A stretch of 64,000 nt of DNA. Source: Candidatus Peregrinibacteria bacterium Gr01-1014_25. GTDB taxonomy: Bacteria > Patescibacteriota > Gracilibacteria > Peribacterales > Peribacteraceae. The stretch lies in contig VMFU01000001.1 of the NCBI GenBank assembly GCA_007376205.1, forward strand, positions 220,661 to 284,660, read 5' to 3'. Positions within the stretch are counted from its first letter, which is position 1; each line of letters opens with the position of its first letter. Both the position numbers and the translations under genes were made by a program. Of this stretch, positions 50,769-58,849 are shown piece by piece. The notes below the pieces were generated by a model. The model was given only the letters and a program-made list of their open reading frames with translations. It had not been told where the DNA came from and ran no database searches.

Positions 50769-52443
50769 CCACGGGGACGGAGAGTGAAACGGCCGACCGC
50801 AGATCGTCCACGATCCACTGCGCGCGTTCTTTGCCGTTCCACTGGTTGATGCCGAGTCGTGCGATGACATCCACGGCGTGCGTAAGATGCGGTAGCGTGC
50901 GGCCCAGGCCGAAGCCGATCGCGCCGATGCCTGCGAGACCGGCTTGCAGGTGACGTCCATCGCCGCCGACGAGGCGCGCATGCTCCAGCGTGACTTTGCA
51001 TAGGAGGAAGCGCGGTTCCGGATTGCCTTCGCCAAACGGTTCCAGGGTGGAGAGCGTGCGGGCAAGCGCCGCATTGGCAAGGCGGGGATCGATCGCAACG
51101 TCCGCGCAGCACGCGGGCGAGCGCCGGTCGATCGGAAGCAGCGCGTCGACGTCCGCGTGCACGGCATCGGCAACATCAGCGAAATGCTCGGCGTGGAACG
51201 TGCAGCCGGCGGCGCGCGCATGGCCGCCGACGGAGGAGAATCCCCCGCCGCCTCCTTGAAGAAGGCGTTCGTGGCAACGCCGCAGCACGGCGATGATGTC
51301 GCATCCCGGAGGGCTGCGCAGCGACGCGGTGCAAAGGCCGCCGTGGATCGTGCCGACGAGCGCGGGCTTTCCCGTGCGTTCTGTGATTTTGCCGGCGAGC
51401 AGGCCGAGCAACCCATGGGGATACCGCGCGTCGGCAATGCACACACAAGCCTGGTCGTGAGCGCCGGCAATCGCCGCGTCACAATCCTGCAGGAGTGCCT
51501 CGGTCTGTTCCTGGCGCGCCGCGTTGAGGTGTTCCAGCGTGTCCAGCGCGGCGGCGTCGCCAAGGAGCGCGCGTAGGGCGATGTGCGGATCGTCCATGCG
51601 GCCCGCCGCGTTGATCCGCGGCGCGATGCGGTAGGCGATGTCCTGTGCGGTGAGTGGACCATTCCCGCCCAACGTGCGCTGCACGAGCAGCGCGAGGGGC
51701 GCATCGGCGTCGATCCGATGGATGTCCGCCAGAGCCGAACGTACGAGCGCGCGGTTACCACCGAGGAGCGGTACGACATCGGCAACGGTGCCAAGCGCGG
51801 CGAGCAGACGATCCTCCGCTTCACCAATCCATGTGTCACCTTCAACGCGGCGCACGAATGCGTAGACAATGCCGGCGGCGCTGGGATGGGGTTCGGACAA
51901 ACCCGCGAGCGCCGGGTGCACGATGGCCGTGGCGTTGGGAAGCTGTGTCGGCAGCGCATGATGGTCGAGGATGATCACGTCCATGCCGCCCGCCCGCGTC
52001 GCTTCAATGGCAGCAAGCGCCGTGACGCCGGTATCGGCCGCGATGAGCAGTCCGACGCCGGCATCGATGCAGGCCGCCACGTGCGATGGATGCAGGCCGT
52101 AGCCGTCGCGAACGCGATGCGGCAGCAGGACCGTCGGTTCGCAGCCGTGGCGCCGGCAGCACCGCACGAGCTGCGCAGCGGAGGTGATGCCGTCGCAATC
52201 GTAATCACCGACGATGCCGATGCGTTCGCCCGCGTCCAGCGCCGCACGCATCCGGGTCGCAGCCGTCTCGATGGCCTCGCCCCATGCATCGTCAGCCCGC
52301 GTCTCCTGCGTCGGGTCGATGCCGCGCAGGCTCAAAAGCGCCTGGAGCACGGCATCATGCGATGAGAGCATCGGCGCGCCTTCATCGATGGTCACTCCCG
52401 ATCGCCACACCCAACGTTTGCCGGTGAGGGAATGCCGGGACAT
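50713..52443 (-). CDS. recJ: Single-stranded-DNA-specific exonuclease RecJ
   Basis: A 576-aa DHH-family protein: IGIVGDYDCDGITSAAQLV, LLIAADTGVTA, VIILDHHALPTQLP, a later GRMDDPHIAL and a C-terminal DHHA1 domain with GGGGFSSVGGHARAAGCTF. It degrades 5'-ended single-stranded DNA in recombination and repair. The C-terminal OB-fold region is short and the 3' end overlaps the HTH gene antisense. ATG 52443 lies six nt after a weak CACTGT box. Confidence 0.94.
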   Translation of the reverse strand: MSRHSLTGKRWVWRSGVTIDEGAPMLSSHDAVLQALLSLRGIDPTQETRADDAWGEAIETAATRMRAALDAGERIGIVGDYDCDGITSAAQLVRCCRRHGCEPTVLLPHRVRDGYGLHPSHVAACIDAGVGLLIAADTGVTALAAIEATRAGGMDVIILDHHALPTQLPNATAIVHPALAGLSEPHPSAAGIVYAFVRRVEGDTWIGEAEDRLLAALGTVADVVPLLGGNRALVRSALADIHRIDADAPLALLVQRTLGGNGPLTAQDIAYRIAPRINAAGRMDDPHIALRALLGDAAALDTLEHLNAARQEQTEALLQDCDAAIAGAHDQACVCIADARYPHGLLGLLAGKITERTGKPALVGTIHGGLCTASLRSPPGCDIIAVLRRCHERLLQGGGGGFSSVGGHARAAGCTFHAEHFADVADAVHADVDALLPIDRRSPACCADVAIDPRLANAALARTLSTLEPFGEGNPEPRFLLCKVTLEHARLVGGDGRHLQAGLAGIGAIGFGLGRTLPHLTHAVDVIARLGINQWNGKERAQWIVDDLRSAVSLSVPVATPAPVCPPLQTHPSPAR

Positions 52444-52499
52444 GCGGACACAGTGATGACCCCCGCCCGCATGCGCAAGGGCGGTGGACGATCATCTCC

Positions 52500-53093
52500 T
52501 CACCACGACATTTCCACAGTGACGTTCCTCCGCGCCCGTCGCAGGACGAACCAGCCGATGACGGTGAGCATCAGGAGTGATACGGGCGTGCCAAACCCCG
52601 TGTCCGTGAGCGGAGCGCCGCTATGGAGCACCTCGCCGCCGTAGGGGGATTCCGGCTCATCCTGGTGCCGCTGGATGCGCTGCAACAGGCGGTACGTTTC
52701 CGGATCGAGCGCAATGCCCTCTTCCTCAACCAGCGCATCATCAGTCGCCCCCGGCGCCGCCGGATGGCCGGCGCCGCCCTGCAGCGATTGCAGGATATCC
52801 GCCAGCTGTTTCATGAGCTCCTCCTGGCTCGTTGCAGCGCCCTCCGTCGCCGCGGGTTCGTTTGCAGTATTCTCCGCGTCCTTCTGCGTGCGCAGCTGGT
52901 CGTAGGTCGCATTGCGCATGTCCGTGCTCTGCTGCATCTGCGTTTCCGCTCGCTTCCGTGCCTCGGAGCGTCGGGGCGGGTAGAGGAGCATCTCGGAGAA
53001 AATCACCTCGTCGGGGCTCATGTACGCGGCGGCATGCGTCGGCAGGACGAGCAGGATGCCGGCCAGAAGCGCAGTGGAGGCACGGAGGAGCAT
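52500..53093 (-). CDS. Secreted coiled-coil protein with C-terminal membrane helix, 197 aa
   Basis: I start at ATG 53093, six nt after a perfect TATAAT; the track ORF extends upstream into the neighbouring gene. A signal peptide (MLLRASTALLAGILLVLPTHAAA) is followed by a helical, Gln/Glu-rich region (about residues 40-110), a linker, and a C-terminal helix FGTPVSLLMLTVIGWFVLRRARRN with basic stop-transfer residues. DTGFGTP before the helix recalls a sorting-type tail. Type I membrane topology is likely. Function unknown. Confidence 0.75.
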   Translation of the reverse strand: MLLRASTALLAGILLVLPTHAAAYMSPDEVIFSEMLLYPPRRSEARKRAETQMQQSTDMRNATYDQLRTQKDAENTANEPAATEGAATSQEELMKQLADILQSLQGGAGHPAAPGATDDALVEEEGIALDPETYRLLQRIQRHQDEPESPYGGEVLHSGAPLTDTGFGTPVSLLMLTVIGWFVLRRARRNVTVEMSW

Positions 53094-53166
53094 CAAACCA
53101 TTATACAGCAAATCCGTCGCGCCCGCAATGCACAGCCTTTCCCGGCGCATGAGCCTCATGGACTGA

Positions 53167-54159
53167 TCAGCAATCCTTTCCCCCCGCCAGGTGGCAGGTG
53201 ATGAACTCTTGGTAATCGCTGATGCCGTCGCCGTTGCTGTCCGGGTTGAGCGGGTCGGTTTCCTTGTCGTCGACGATGCCGTTGAGATTCCGGTCCTCGC
53301 CGATGTACAGCTTCTGCCGTTTGAGTTTAACAAGACAGAGTCCGTCGCACAGGTCGTCGCGATCGCTGTCGGGAGTGCGCGGGTTGGTTTCGCCGCGGTC
53401 GACCCTGCCGTCCCAGTCCTTGTCCTCGATGCCGTCGATGAGTCCGTCGACGTCGCTGTCTCGCTGCGTGGGGTTCGTGCCGGTGCGGTACTCGACGCCG
53501 TCGAGAATGCCGTCGGCGTCGGTATCGGGCAGTTCCGGTCGCGTGCCGGAGTCTCGCTCTACGCGGGTGTTGAGTCCGTCGCTGTCCGCGTCGACGCCCA
53601 ACGGAATGGAGAGTTCGGACATCACGTAGCACATCGTCGAGCCTTCGAAGACGTCCACCTCATGGCGGATCCGGCCGTGAACCGCCGTTCCCGCGATAAT
53701 GTCTTCCTTGCGCGGCAGCCGCAGGAGCGAGAATCGGTACGGCTGTTGCTGCGTGTACGCCTCGCGCACGGCGCGCTCTTTCTTCGACAGGAACAGCTGG
53801 CCCGGCAGGTTCATGCGCTGCGCCTGCACCTCGGGTTCGTAGTTCGCCGGCAGGCAGTATCCCCAGAAGCGCACGGTGTCGCTCGTGTAACCAAAGAGCA
53901 CGTCGAGCGAAATGCGTTCCAGGGTGTCGGGTAGATGGAAGACGACGTGCGTGTCGGCCGGCACGGACACGCCCGTGGCGACATCCGCCTGGTCGTAGAC
54001 GATCCACGGCGTCGGTTTGCGTTCCTGCTGTACGATCAGACCTTGCAGGGACTCCGGCGCAAAGCGCATGCCGGCGACGCTCACGAGCGCCGTGACGGCG
54101 ACGGTAGCCATCGTCCATCCAAGAGCGCGGTGCAGGAAGAGGAGCCTGCGAGAAGCCAT
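53167..54159 (-). CDS. Membrane-anchored protein with thrombospondin type 3-like Ca-binding repeats
   Basis: I start this 330-aa protein at ATG 54159, six nt after TACAAT. An N-terminal signal anchor (about residues 13-30) is followed by a beta-rich domain (about 45-190) and five DxDxDG-type repeats (DADSDGLNT, DTDADGILDG, DSDVDGLIDG, DSDRDDLCDG, DSNGDGISD) as in TSP3/dockerin-like Ca-binding modules. It ends with a Cys pair (ITCHLAGGKDC). A Ca-stiffened stalk of a surface protein is likely. The next gene on this strand has its own promoter. Confidence 0.85.
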   Translation of the reverse strand: MASRRLLFLHRALGWTMATVAVTALVSVAGMRFAPESLQGLIVQQERKPTPWIVYDQADVATGVSVPADTHVVFHLPDTLERISLDVLFGYTSDTVRFWGYCLPANYEPEVQAQRMNLPGQLFLSKKERAVREAYTQQQPYRFSLLRLPRKEDIIAGTAVHGRIRHEVDVFEGSTMCYVMSELSIPLGVDADSDGLNTRVERDSGTRPELPDTDADGILDGVEYRTGTNPTQRDSDVDGLIDGIEDKDWDGRVDRGETNPRTPDSDRDDLCDGLCLVKLKRQKLYIGEDRNLNGIVDDKETDPLNPDSNGDGISDYQEFITCHLAGGKDC

Positions 54160-54213
54160 CCCGCCATTGTAGCACGTTTTCCTGTGTCCCGCCATCCGCT
54201 ACGATGGCTTCCC

Positions 54214-55275
54214 GTGGCGAAGGATCCGTACACCGTCCTCGGCCTCAAACGCGACGCCTCTCCCGAGGACGTGAAGCGTGCGTATCGGTCGTTGAGCAAG
54301 GAGTGGCATCCGGACAAACACAAGGGCGACAAAACAGCCGAGGAACGGTTCAAAGAGATCAACAGTGCCTACGAAATTTTGAGCGATCCCGAGAAGCGCA
54401 GGATGTACGACCAGTTCGGTGCGGCAGGCGGGGGGAGGGGGATGCCGGGAGGATTCGATTTCAGCGGTTTCCGCGGGGCCCCCCAAGGCCTTGAGGATCT
54501 TTTCAGCACGTTCTTCGGTGGGCGCGCGCAGTCGCGCCGCCACCGCGAAGAGGGGGAGGACATGGAAATGGGCATCGAACTGACGTTGCGCGAGGCGTTT
54601 GAGGGCGGCCAGCGGACGGTGCAGCTGCGGCGGCCGGTTCAGTGCTCGGCATGCAAAGGGACGGGAGCCGAGAAGGACACGCGCATCATCACGTGCGATG
54701 CGTGCGGAGGGACGGGCGAAGTGACCCACACCGTGCAGTCGTTCTTCGGCGTCATCCAGCAGGCCGCCGTTTGCGAGGCATGCGGAGGCGCGGGCAAGCG
54801 CCCCGAGAAGCCATGCCATTCTTGCGGTGGTGATGGCCGCAAAGACGATCGTGCCTCGGTGACCGTGCGCATCCCCGCCGGCATCGCCACCGGCCAGCGG
54901 TTGAAGGTTGCGGGCGAGGGCGCGGCCGGACGCCGCGGCGCGCGCGCGCGCGATCTGTACGTCGACATCGCGGTGCTGGACGATCCACAGTACGTGCGCG
55001 ATGGCGACGATATCCGCAGCGTTCATGAACTTGCGCTCATCGACGCCCTCCTCGGCGCGGACGTCGCGGTCACGACACTCCACGGCGACGTGACCGTGCG
55101 CGTCGCGGAGGGGACCCAGCCCGGCCAGGTTTTTCGCCTGCGCGGCAAGGGCATGCCGGTCATCGGCACCAGCCGTCACGGCGATCATTTCGTCGACATG
55201 CGCATCGTCGTTCCGACGAAGTTGTCCAAAGCGGAACGGAAGTTGATGGAGGAATGGAGGGAAATGGGGAAATAA
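54214..55275 (+). CDS. dnaJ: Chaperone DnaJ
   Basis: I start this 353-aa protein at GTG 54214 (MAKDPYTVLGLKRDAS), eight nt after TACGAT; the track ORF starts far upstream in antisense to another gene. J domain with HPD (SKEWHPDKHKG), Gly/Phe-rich linker, four CxxCxGxG zinc repeats (CSACKGTG, CDACGGTG, CEACGGAG, CHSCGGDG) and C-terminal substrate-binding domains. It is the DnaK co-chaperone; dnaK and grpE are not nearby. Confidence 0.96.
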   Translation: MAKDPYTVLGLKRDASPEDVKRAYRSLSKEWHPDKHKGDKTAEERFKEINSAYEILSDPEKRRMYDQFGAAGGGRGMPGGFDFSGFRGAPQGLEDLFSTFFGGRAQSRRHREEGEDMEMGIELTLREAFEGGQRTVQLRRPVQCSACKGTGAEKDTRIITCDACGGTGEVTHTVQSFFGVIQQAAVCEACGGAGKRPEKPCHSCGGDGRKDDRASVTVRIPAGIATGQRLKVAGEGAAGRRGARARDLYVDIAVLDDPQYVRDGDDIRSVHELALIDALLGADVAVTTLHGDVTVRVAEGTQPGQVFRLRGKGMPVIGTSRHGDHFVDMRIVVPTKLSKAERKLMEEWREMGK

Positions 55276-55279
55276 TGAA

Positions 55280-55392
55280 ACCGTGAAATCCGAAATCCGA
55301 AAGAAATCCCAATGACCGAAACAATGAATCATTCAAACATTGTTTTGGTGATTCGGATTTGAAACATTCTTTCGGATTTCGGATTTCATCGT
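55280..55392. repeat. Long palindromic heptad-periodic element between dnaJ and jag
   Basis: The left arm CGTGAAATCCGAAATCCGAA and the right arm TTCGGATTTCGGATTTCATC are near-perfect complements about 60 nt apart, and the inner CAATG/CATTG also pairs. Both arms are runs of GAAATCC heptads. The element sits between convergent genes and is followed by TTTTTT on the plus strand, so it probably also terminates dnaJ. Confidence 0.88.
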
Positions 55393-55400
55393 TTTTTCCA

Positions 55401-55931
55401 TCATACATCCAAATTCCCCAGATCATCATCCTGCGCCATGACGGGCGTCAGCTCTTCGCCTGCGGACACCTTTTCGTCCTTGAGCTTGAGCACGACCTGG
55501 CGGAAGTCCCCCTGCCCCACGCTCTCCGTCGTCATGTCGCCGAGGGCGGGCGAATTCGCAACGAACGTGTGCACCACACGGCGGAAATACGGGCTCATCG
55601 GCTGGAGCGCGATGCGGCTGCCCGTGCGGCGGACGAACTCGGCCTTCTGCTCGGCGATGCGGCGGACCTTCTCCTCCTGGCTGCGGCGGTAGCCATCGAC
55701 GTCAAGGACGAGGAACACCGGCGCCTTGCCCGCGGTGCGAAGCATGGCTTTGAGGAGGTGTTGCAGCGAGCTCAACGTCTCTCCGTGCCAACCGATGATG
55801 CGGCTCGGCTCCGTGGAGGCGATGTCGATACGCAGCACGTCGCCCTCCGGGGTCACCGTACATCCGTCGTACGGCAGTCCGAGGTGCTGCATGAGCGCGG
55901 CGAGTTGTTGCTGGATGAGTTCGTGATCCAT
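55401..55931 (-). CDS. Jag/KhpB-like RNA-binding protein (KH + R3H)
   Basis: I start this 176-aa protein at ATG 55931 (MDHELIQQQLAALM), ten nt after TACCCT. A KH domain (about residues 15-95) with IASTEPSRIIGWHGETLSSLQHLL precedes an R3H domain (about 100-160) with LQPMSPYFRRVVHTFV, the Jag arrangement without the N-terminal Jag_N domain. These proteins bind RNA and affect cell division and envelope assembly. Normally next to yidC; here it is next to hup. Confidence 0.9.
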   Translation of the reverse strand: MDHELIQQQLAALMQHLGLPYDGCTVTPEGDVLRIDIASTEPSRIIGWHGETLSSLQHLLKAMLRTAGKAPVFLVLDVDGYRRSQEEKVRRIAEQKAEFVRRTGSRIALQPMSPYFRRVVHTFVANSPALGDMTTESVGQGDFRQVVLKLKDEKVSAGEELTPVMAQDDDLGNLDV

Positions 55932-55951
55932 GAGTGGCGAGAGGGTAGCAG

Positions 55952-55980
55952 AAAAAAAGCCTCCTATGGAGGCTTCTTTT
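55952..55980. terminator. Rho-independent terminator of the HU gene
   Basis: A perfect 8-bp stem AAGCCTCC / GGAGGCTT with a 3-nt loop. On the minus strand it is followed by a run of T (A7 on plus, 55952-55958), and on the plus strand by CTTTT. Confidence 0.8.
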
Positions 55981-56000
55981 CCTGATGACAATATTGTCGA

Positions 56001-56282
56001 TTACCGCACGGCGTCCTTCAGCGTCTTGCCGGCCTTGAAGGACGGAACCTTCATCGCCGGGATGGAGATGCGCTGCGAAGGATTGCGCGGGTTGACGCCC
56101 TGGCGGGCGGCGCGCTTGCTGACACGGAACGTGCCGAAGCCCGTGATCGTCACGTTGTTGCCCTTCTTGAGCTCCTTCGTGATCGTGAGGGTCATCGCCT
56201 CGAGCGCCTGGGAGGCAGAGCGCTTCGTAATGCCGGCGGCATTCGCCACCGTGTTGATCAGGTCCTGCTTGGACATGGCCAT
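56001..56282 (-). CDS. hup: HU family DNA-binding protein
   Basis: A 93-aa histone-like protein starting at ATG 56282 (MAMSKQDLINTVANAAGITK; an ATG two codons later is equally good). KKGNNVTITGFGTFRVSKRAARQGVNPRNPSQRISIPAMKVPSFKAGK is the HU arm and beta region. It bends and compacts DNA. TAGACT at 56314-56319 implies a leader of about 25 nt, so this abundant protein is not leaderless. Confidence 0.96.
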   Translation of the reverse strand: MAMSKQDLINTVANAAGITKRSASQALEAMTLTITKELKKGNNVTITGFGTFRVSKRAARQGVNPRNPSQRISIPAMKVPSFKAGKTLKDAVR

Positions 56283-56485
56283 AAAAGAGGAGGGAAAAGA
56301 GGTAAGCACCCGGAGTCTATAGAAAAGAATTCCGCTTGTGCAAGCCAAAAACGACTTGCGGTACCGGGAAAAACGGCTATGGATCGCCCCTCTGCGTGAT
56401 GCCAAGCCAAAATTCCTGATGACAAAACGTGCTCAAACCCCTATCCTCGCCCCCCGATTGGGGACGCCGTCCCCACCTCTCCTCT

Positions 56486-58843
56486 GTGCCAACGCACCTC
56501 GTCATCGTCGAAAGTCCGGCAAAGGCAAAGACCATCAAGCGATTTCTTGGCAAGGATTTCCTCGTCGAGGCGAGCATGGGGCATGTCCGCGATCTGCCGG
56601 AGGGCAGTTTGGGAGTCGACGTCGACGACGCGTTCGCGCCGCAGTACGAGGTGCCGGAGGAGAAGCAGTCTGTCGTGAAGAATTTGAAGAAAGCCCTGAA
56701 GGAGGCGGACGATCTGTGGATCGCGACTGATGAGGATCGCGAGGGAGAAGCCATCGGGTGGCACTTGGTCCAGGTGCTCGGTGGCAAGAAGCTGGGCGCC
56801 ATCCGCCGCATCGTCTTCCATGAGATCACCGAGTCCGCGATCAAGGAGGCCGCAGCGCACCCGCGGGAGATCGACATGCGCCTGGTCGACGCGCAGCAAG
56901 CGCGGCGCATCCTCGACCGCCTCGTCGGCTACACGCTCTCGCCTTTCCTCTGGAAGAAGGTGATGAGCGGGCTCTCCGCCGGACGCGTGCAGTCCGTGGC
57001 GGTGCGCATCATCGTCGATCGCGAGCGCGAAATTCAGGCGTTCATCCCGCAGGAGTACTGGACGATCGCCGCCGAACTCACGACGCCGAAGGGCGAAGCC
57101 TTCACCGCGGAGCTCCAGCGGTACGGTGAGAAGAAGTGCGAGGTGCGGTCCGAGAGCGAGGCGAAGCACGTCCTCAAGGATCTCGACGGCGCGTCGTTCT
57201 CCGTCGCGTCTCTGGAAGAGAAAGACGTCCGGCGCTCTCCGCCGGCCCCCTTCACCACGTCGACGCTGCAGCAGGAGGCATCGCGCAAGCTGGGTTTTTC
57301 CGTGAAGCAGACGATGGTCGTTGCGCAGCAACTCTACGAAGGCGTCAGCCTGGGGAAGGGCGACGGGCACACCGGACTCATCACCTACATGCGCACGGAC
57401 TCCGTGAATTTGAGTGAAAAGGCGCTGGCCGATTGCAAGGAAACGATCGGCAAGCTCTACGGGCGCGAGTACGTCCTGGCCGAGTCGCGCACCTACAAGA
57501 CCAAGGCCAAGGGGGCGCAGGAGGCGCACGAGGCGATCCGTCCGACGGAGATCTCGCGCACGCCAGAGTCGCTTGCCGACGTCCTCGATCATCAGCAACT
57601 CAAGCTCTACACGCTCATCTGGAACCGCACGATGGCGACGCAGATGCCCGCCGCGGAATTCAAGCGCGTCGGCGCGGACATCGACGCAAACGGGTACGTC
57701 TTCCGCGCGACCGGCCAGACGGTGACCTTCGACGGATTCCTGCGCGTGTATTCCGAAGGCCGCGACGAGCCCGTCGATCATCGCCAGAATCCGGAGGAGG
57801 ATGAAGGCGAGAAGCGGCTGCCGCCTCTGAAGGAGGGCGAAAAGCTCGGTCTGCAGCAAATCGTGCCGGAGCAGCACTTCACCAAGCCGCCGCCGCGGTA
57901 CACCGAGGCGAGCCTGGTGAAAAAATTGGAGGAAGAGGGCATCGGCCGGCCGAGCACGTACGCGCCGACGATCTCCACCGTGCAGCAGCGCGGATACGTC
58001 ATGAAGGAGAGCAACCGCCTCATTCCTTCCGCCGTCGCATTCACCGTCGTCGATCTCCTCACCGAACACTTCCCATCGATCGTGGATCTGGGATTTACCG
58101 CGCAGATGGAGCAGTCGCTCGACGATATCGCCGAGGGCGGGAAGCATGGCACCGACTTCCTGCGCGACTTCTACAAACCGTTCAAGCAACTCGTCGACGT
58201 GAAGACGAAGGAGATCCGCAAGGAAGACGTGATGAAGGAGCGGCTTTTAGGCAAAGACCCCGCGACGGGCCAAAGCGTGTACGCCCGCATGGGCCGCTTC
58301 GGCCCCTACGTCCAACTCGGCGAGGCGAAGGACGCCGAAGGCAAGCGCAAGACCGACGCACGCACGGCGTCGCTGCCGAAGAACGCCCTTCTCGAGAGTG
58401 TCATGCTCGACGAAGCCCTTGCGCTGCTGGCATTCCCGAAAACTCTGGGACGTCACGGCGGGGAGGATGTGACCATCCAGTTCGGCCGTTTCGGCCCGTA
58501 CATCCGCTGCGGCAAGCAGACGACGACCGTGCCGAAGGACGCCGATCCCACCACCATCACGCTCATGCAGGCGGTGCAGATGATGGCGGAGGCGACCGAG
58601 CGCAAGAAGCGGGCGGCCGAGCCGCTTCGTGTCCTGGGGTCCGACCCGGCGACGGGCGCCGAGATGCTCATCAAGGACGGCCGGTACGGCCCGTACATCA
58701 CCGACGGCAAGACGAACGCATCGCTGCCGAAGAAGTTCGACCCGCAAACGGTCACCGTGGAGGAAGCGGCGGAACTCCTCGCGAAGAAGCGCGCGGCGGG
58801 ACCCGGGAAACGCGTGTGGCGAGGGAAGAAGAAAGGGGCGTAG
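56486..58843 (+). CDS. topA: DNA topoisomerase I
   Basis: I start this 785-aa protein at GTG 56486 (VPTHLVIVESPAKAKTI), the position conserved in TopA. The TOPRIM domain with DEDREGEAIGW (about residue 80), the catalytic Tyr in YMRTDSVNLS (about 301) and IGRPSTYAPTI are present. The C-terminus lacks Cys4 zinc ribbons and instead has three GRFGPY/GRYGPY repeats. It relaxes negative supercoils. A GGGGAC-GCC-GTCCCC hairpin (56460-56474) lies just before the start. Confidence 0.97.
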   Translation: MPTHLVIVESPAKAKTIKRFLGKDFLVEASMGHVRDLPEGSLGVDVDDAFAPQYEVPEEKQSVVKNLKKALKEADDLWIATDEDREGEAIGWHLVQVLGGKKLGAIRRIVFHEITESAIKEAAAHPREIDMRLVDAQQARRILDRLVGYTLSPFLWKKVMSGLSAGRVQSVAVRIIVDREREIQAFIPQEYWTIAAELTTPKGEAFTAELQRYGEKKCEVRSESEAKHVLKDLDGASFSVASLEEKDVRRSPPAPFTTSTLQQEASRKLGFSVKQTMVVAQQLYEGVSLGKGDGHTGLITYMRTDSVNLSEKALADCKETIGKLYGREYVLAESRTYKTKAKGAQEAHEAIRPTEISRTPESLADVLDHQQLKLYTLIWNRTMATQMPAAEFKRVGADIDANGYVFRATGQTVTFDGFLRVYSEGRDEPVDHRQNPEEDEGEKRLPPLKEGEKLGLQQIVPEQHFTKPPPRYTEASLVKKLEEEGIGRPSTYAPTISTVQQRGYVMKESNRLIPSAVAFTVVDLLTEHFPSIVDLGFTAQMEQSLDDIAEGGKHGTDFLRDFYKPFKQLVDVKTKEIRKEDVMKERLLGKDPATGQSVYARMGRFGPYVQLGEAKDAEGKRKTDARTASLPKNALLESVMLDEALALLAFPKTLGRHGGEDVTIQFGRFGPYIRCGKQTTTVPKDADPTTITLMQAVQMMAEATERKKRAAEPLRVLGSDPATGAEMLIKDGRYGPYITDGKTNASLPKKFDPQTVTVEEAAELLAKKRAAGPGKRVWRGKKKGA

Positions 58844-58849
58844 GAATGG

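Noticed and set aside
53191-53934. 247-aa plus-strand ORF opposite the thrombospondin-type repeat gene
   Set aside because: Val/Ala/Arg-rich antisense frame of the DxDxDG repeats.
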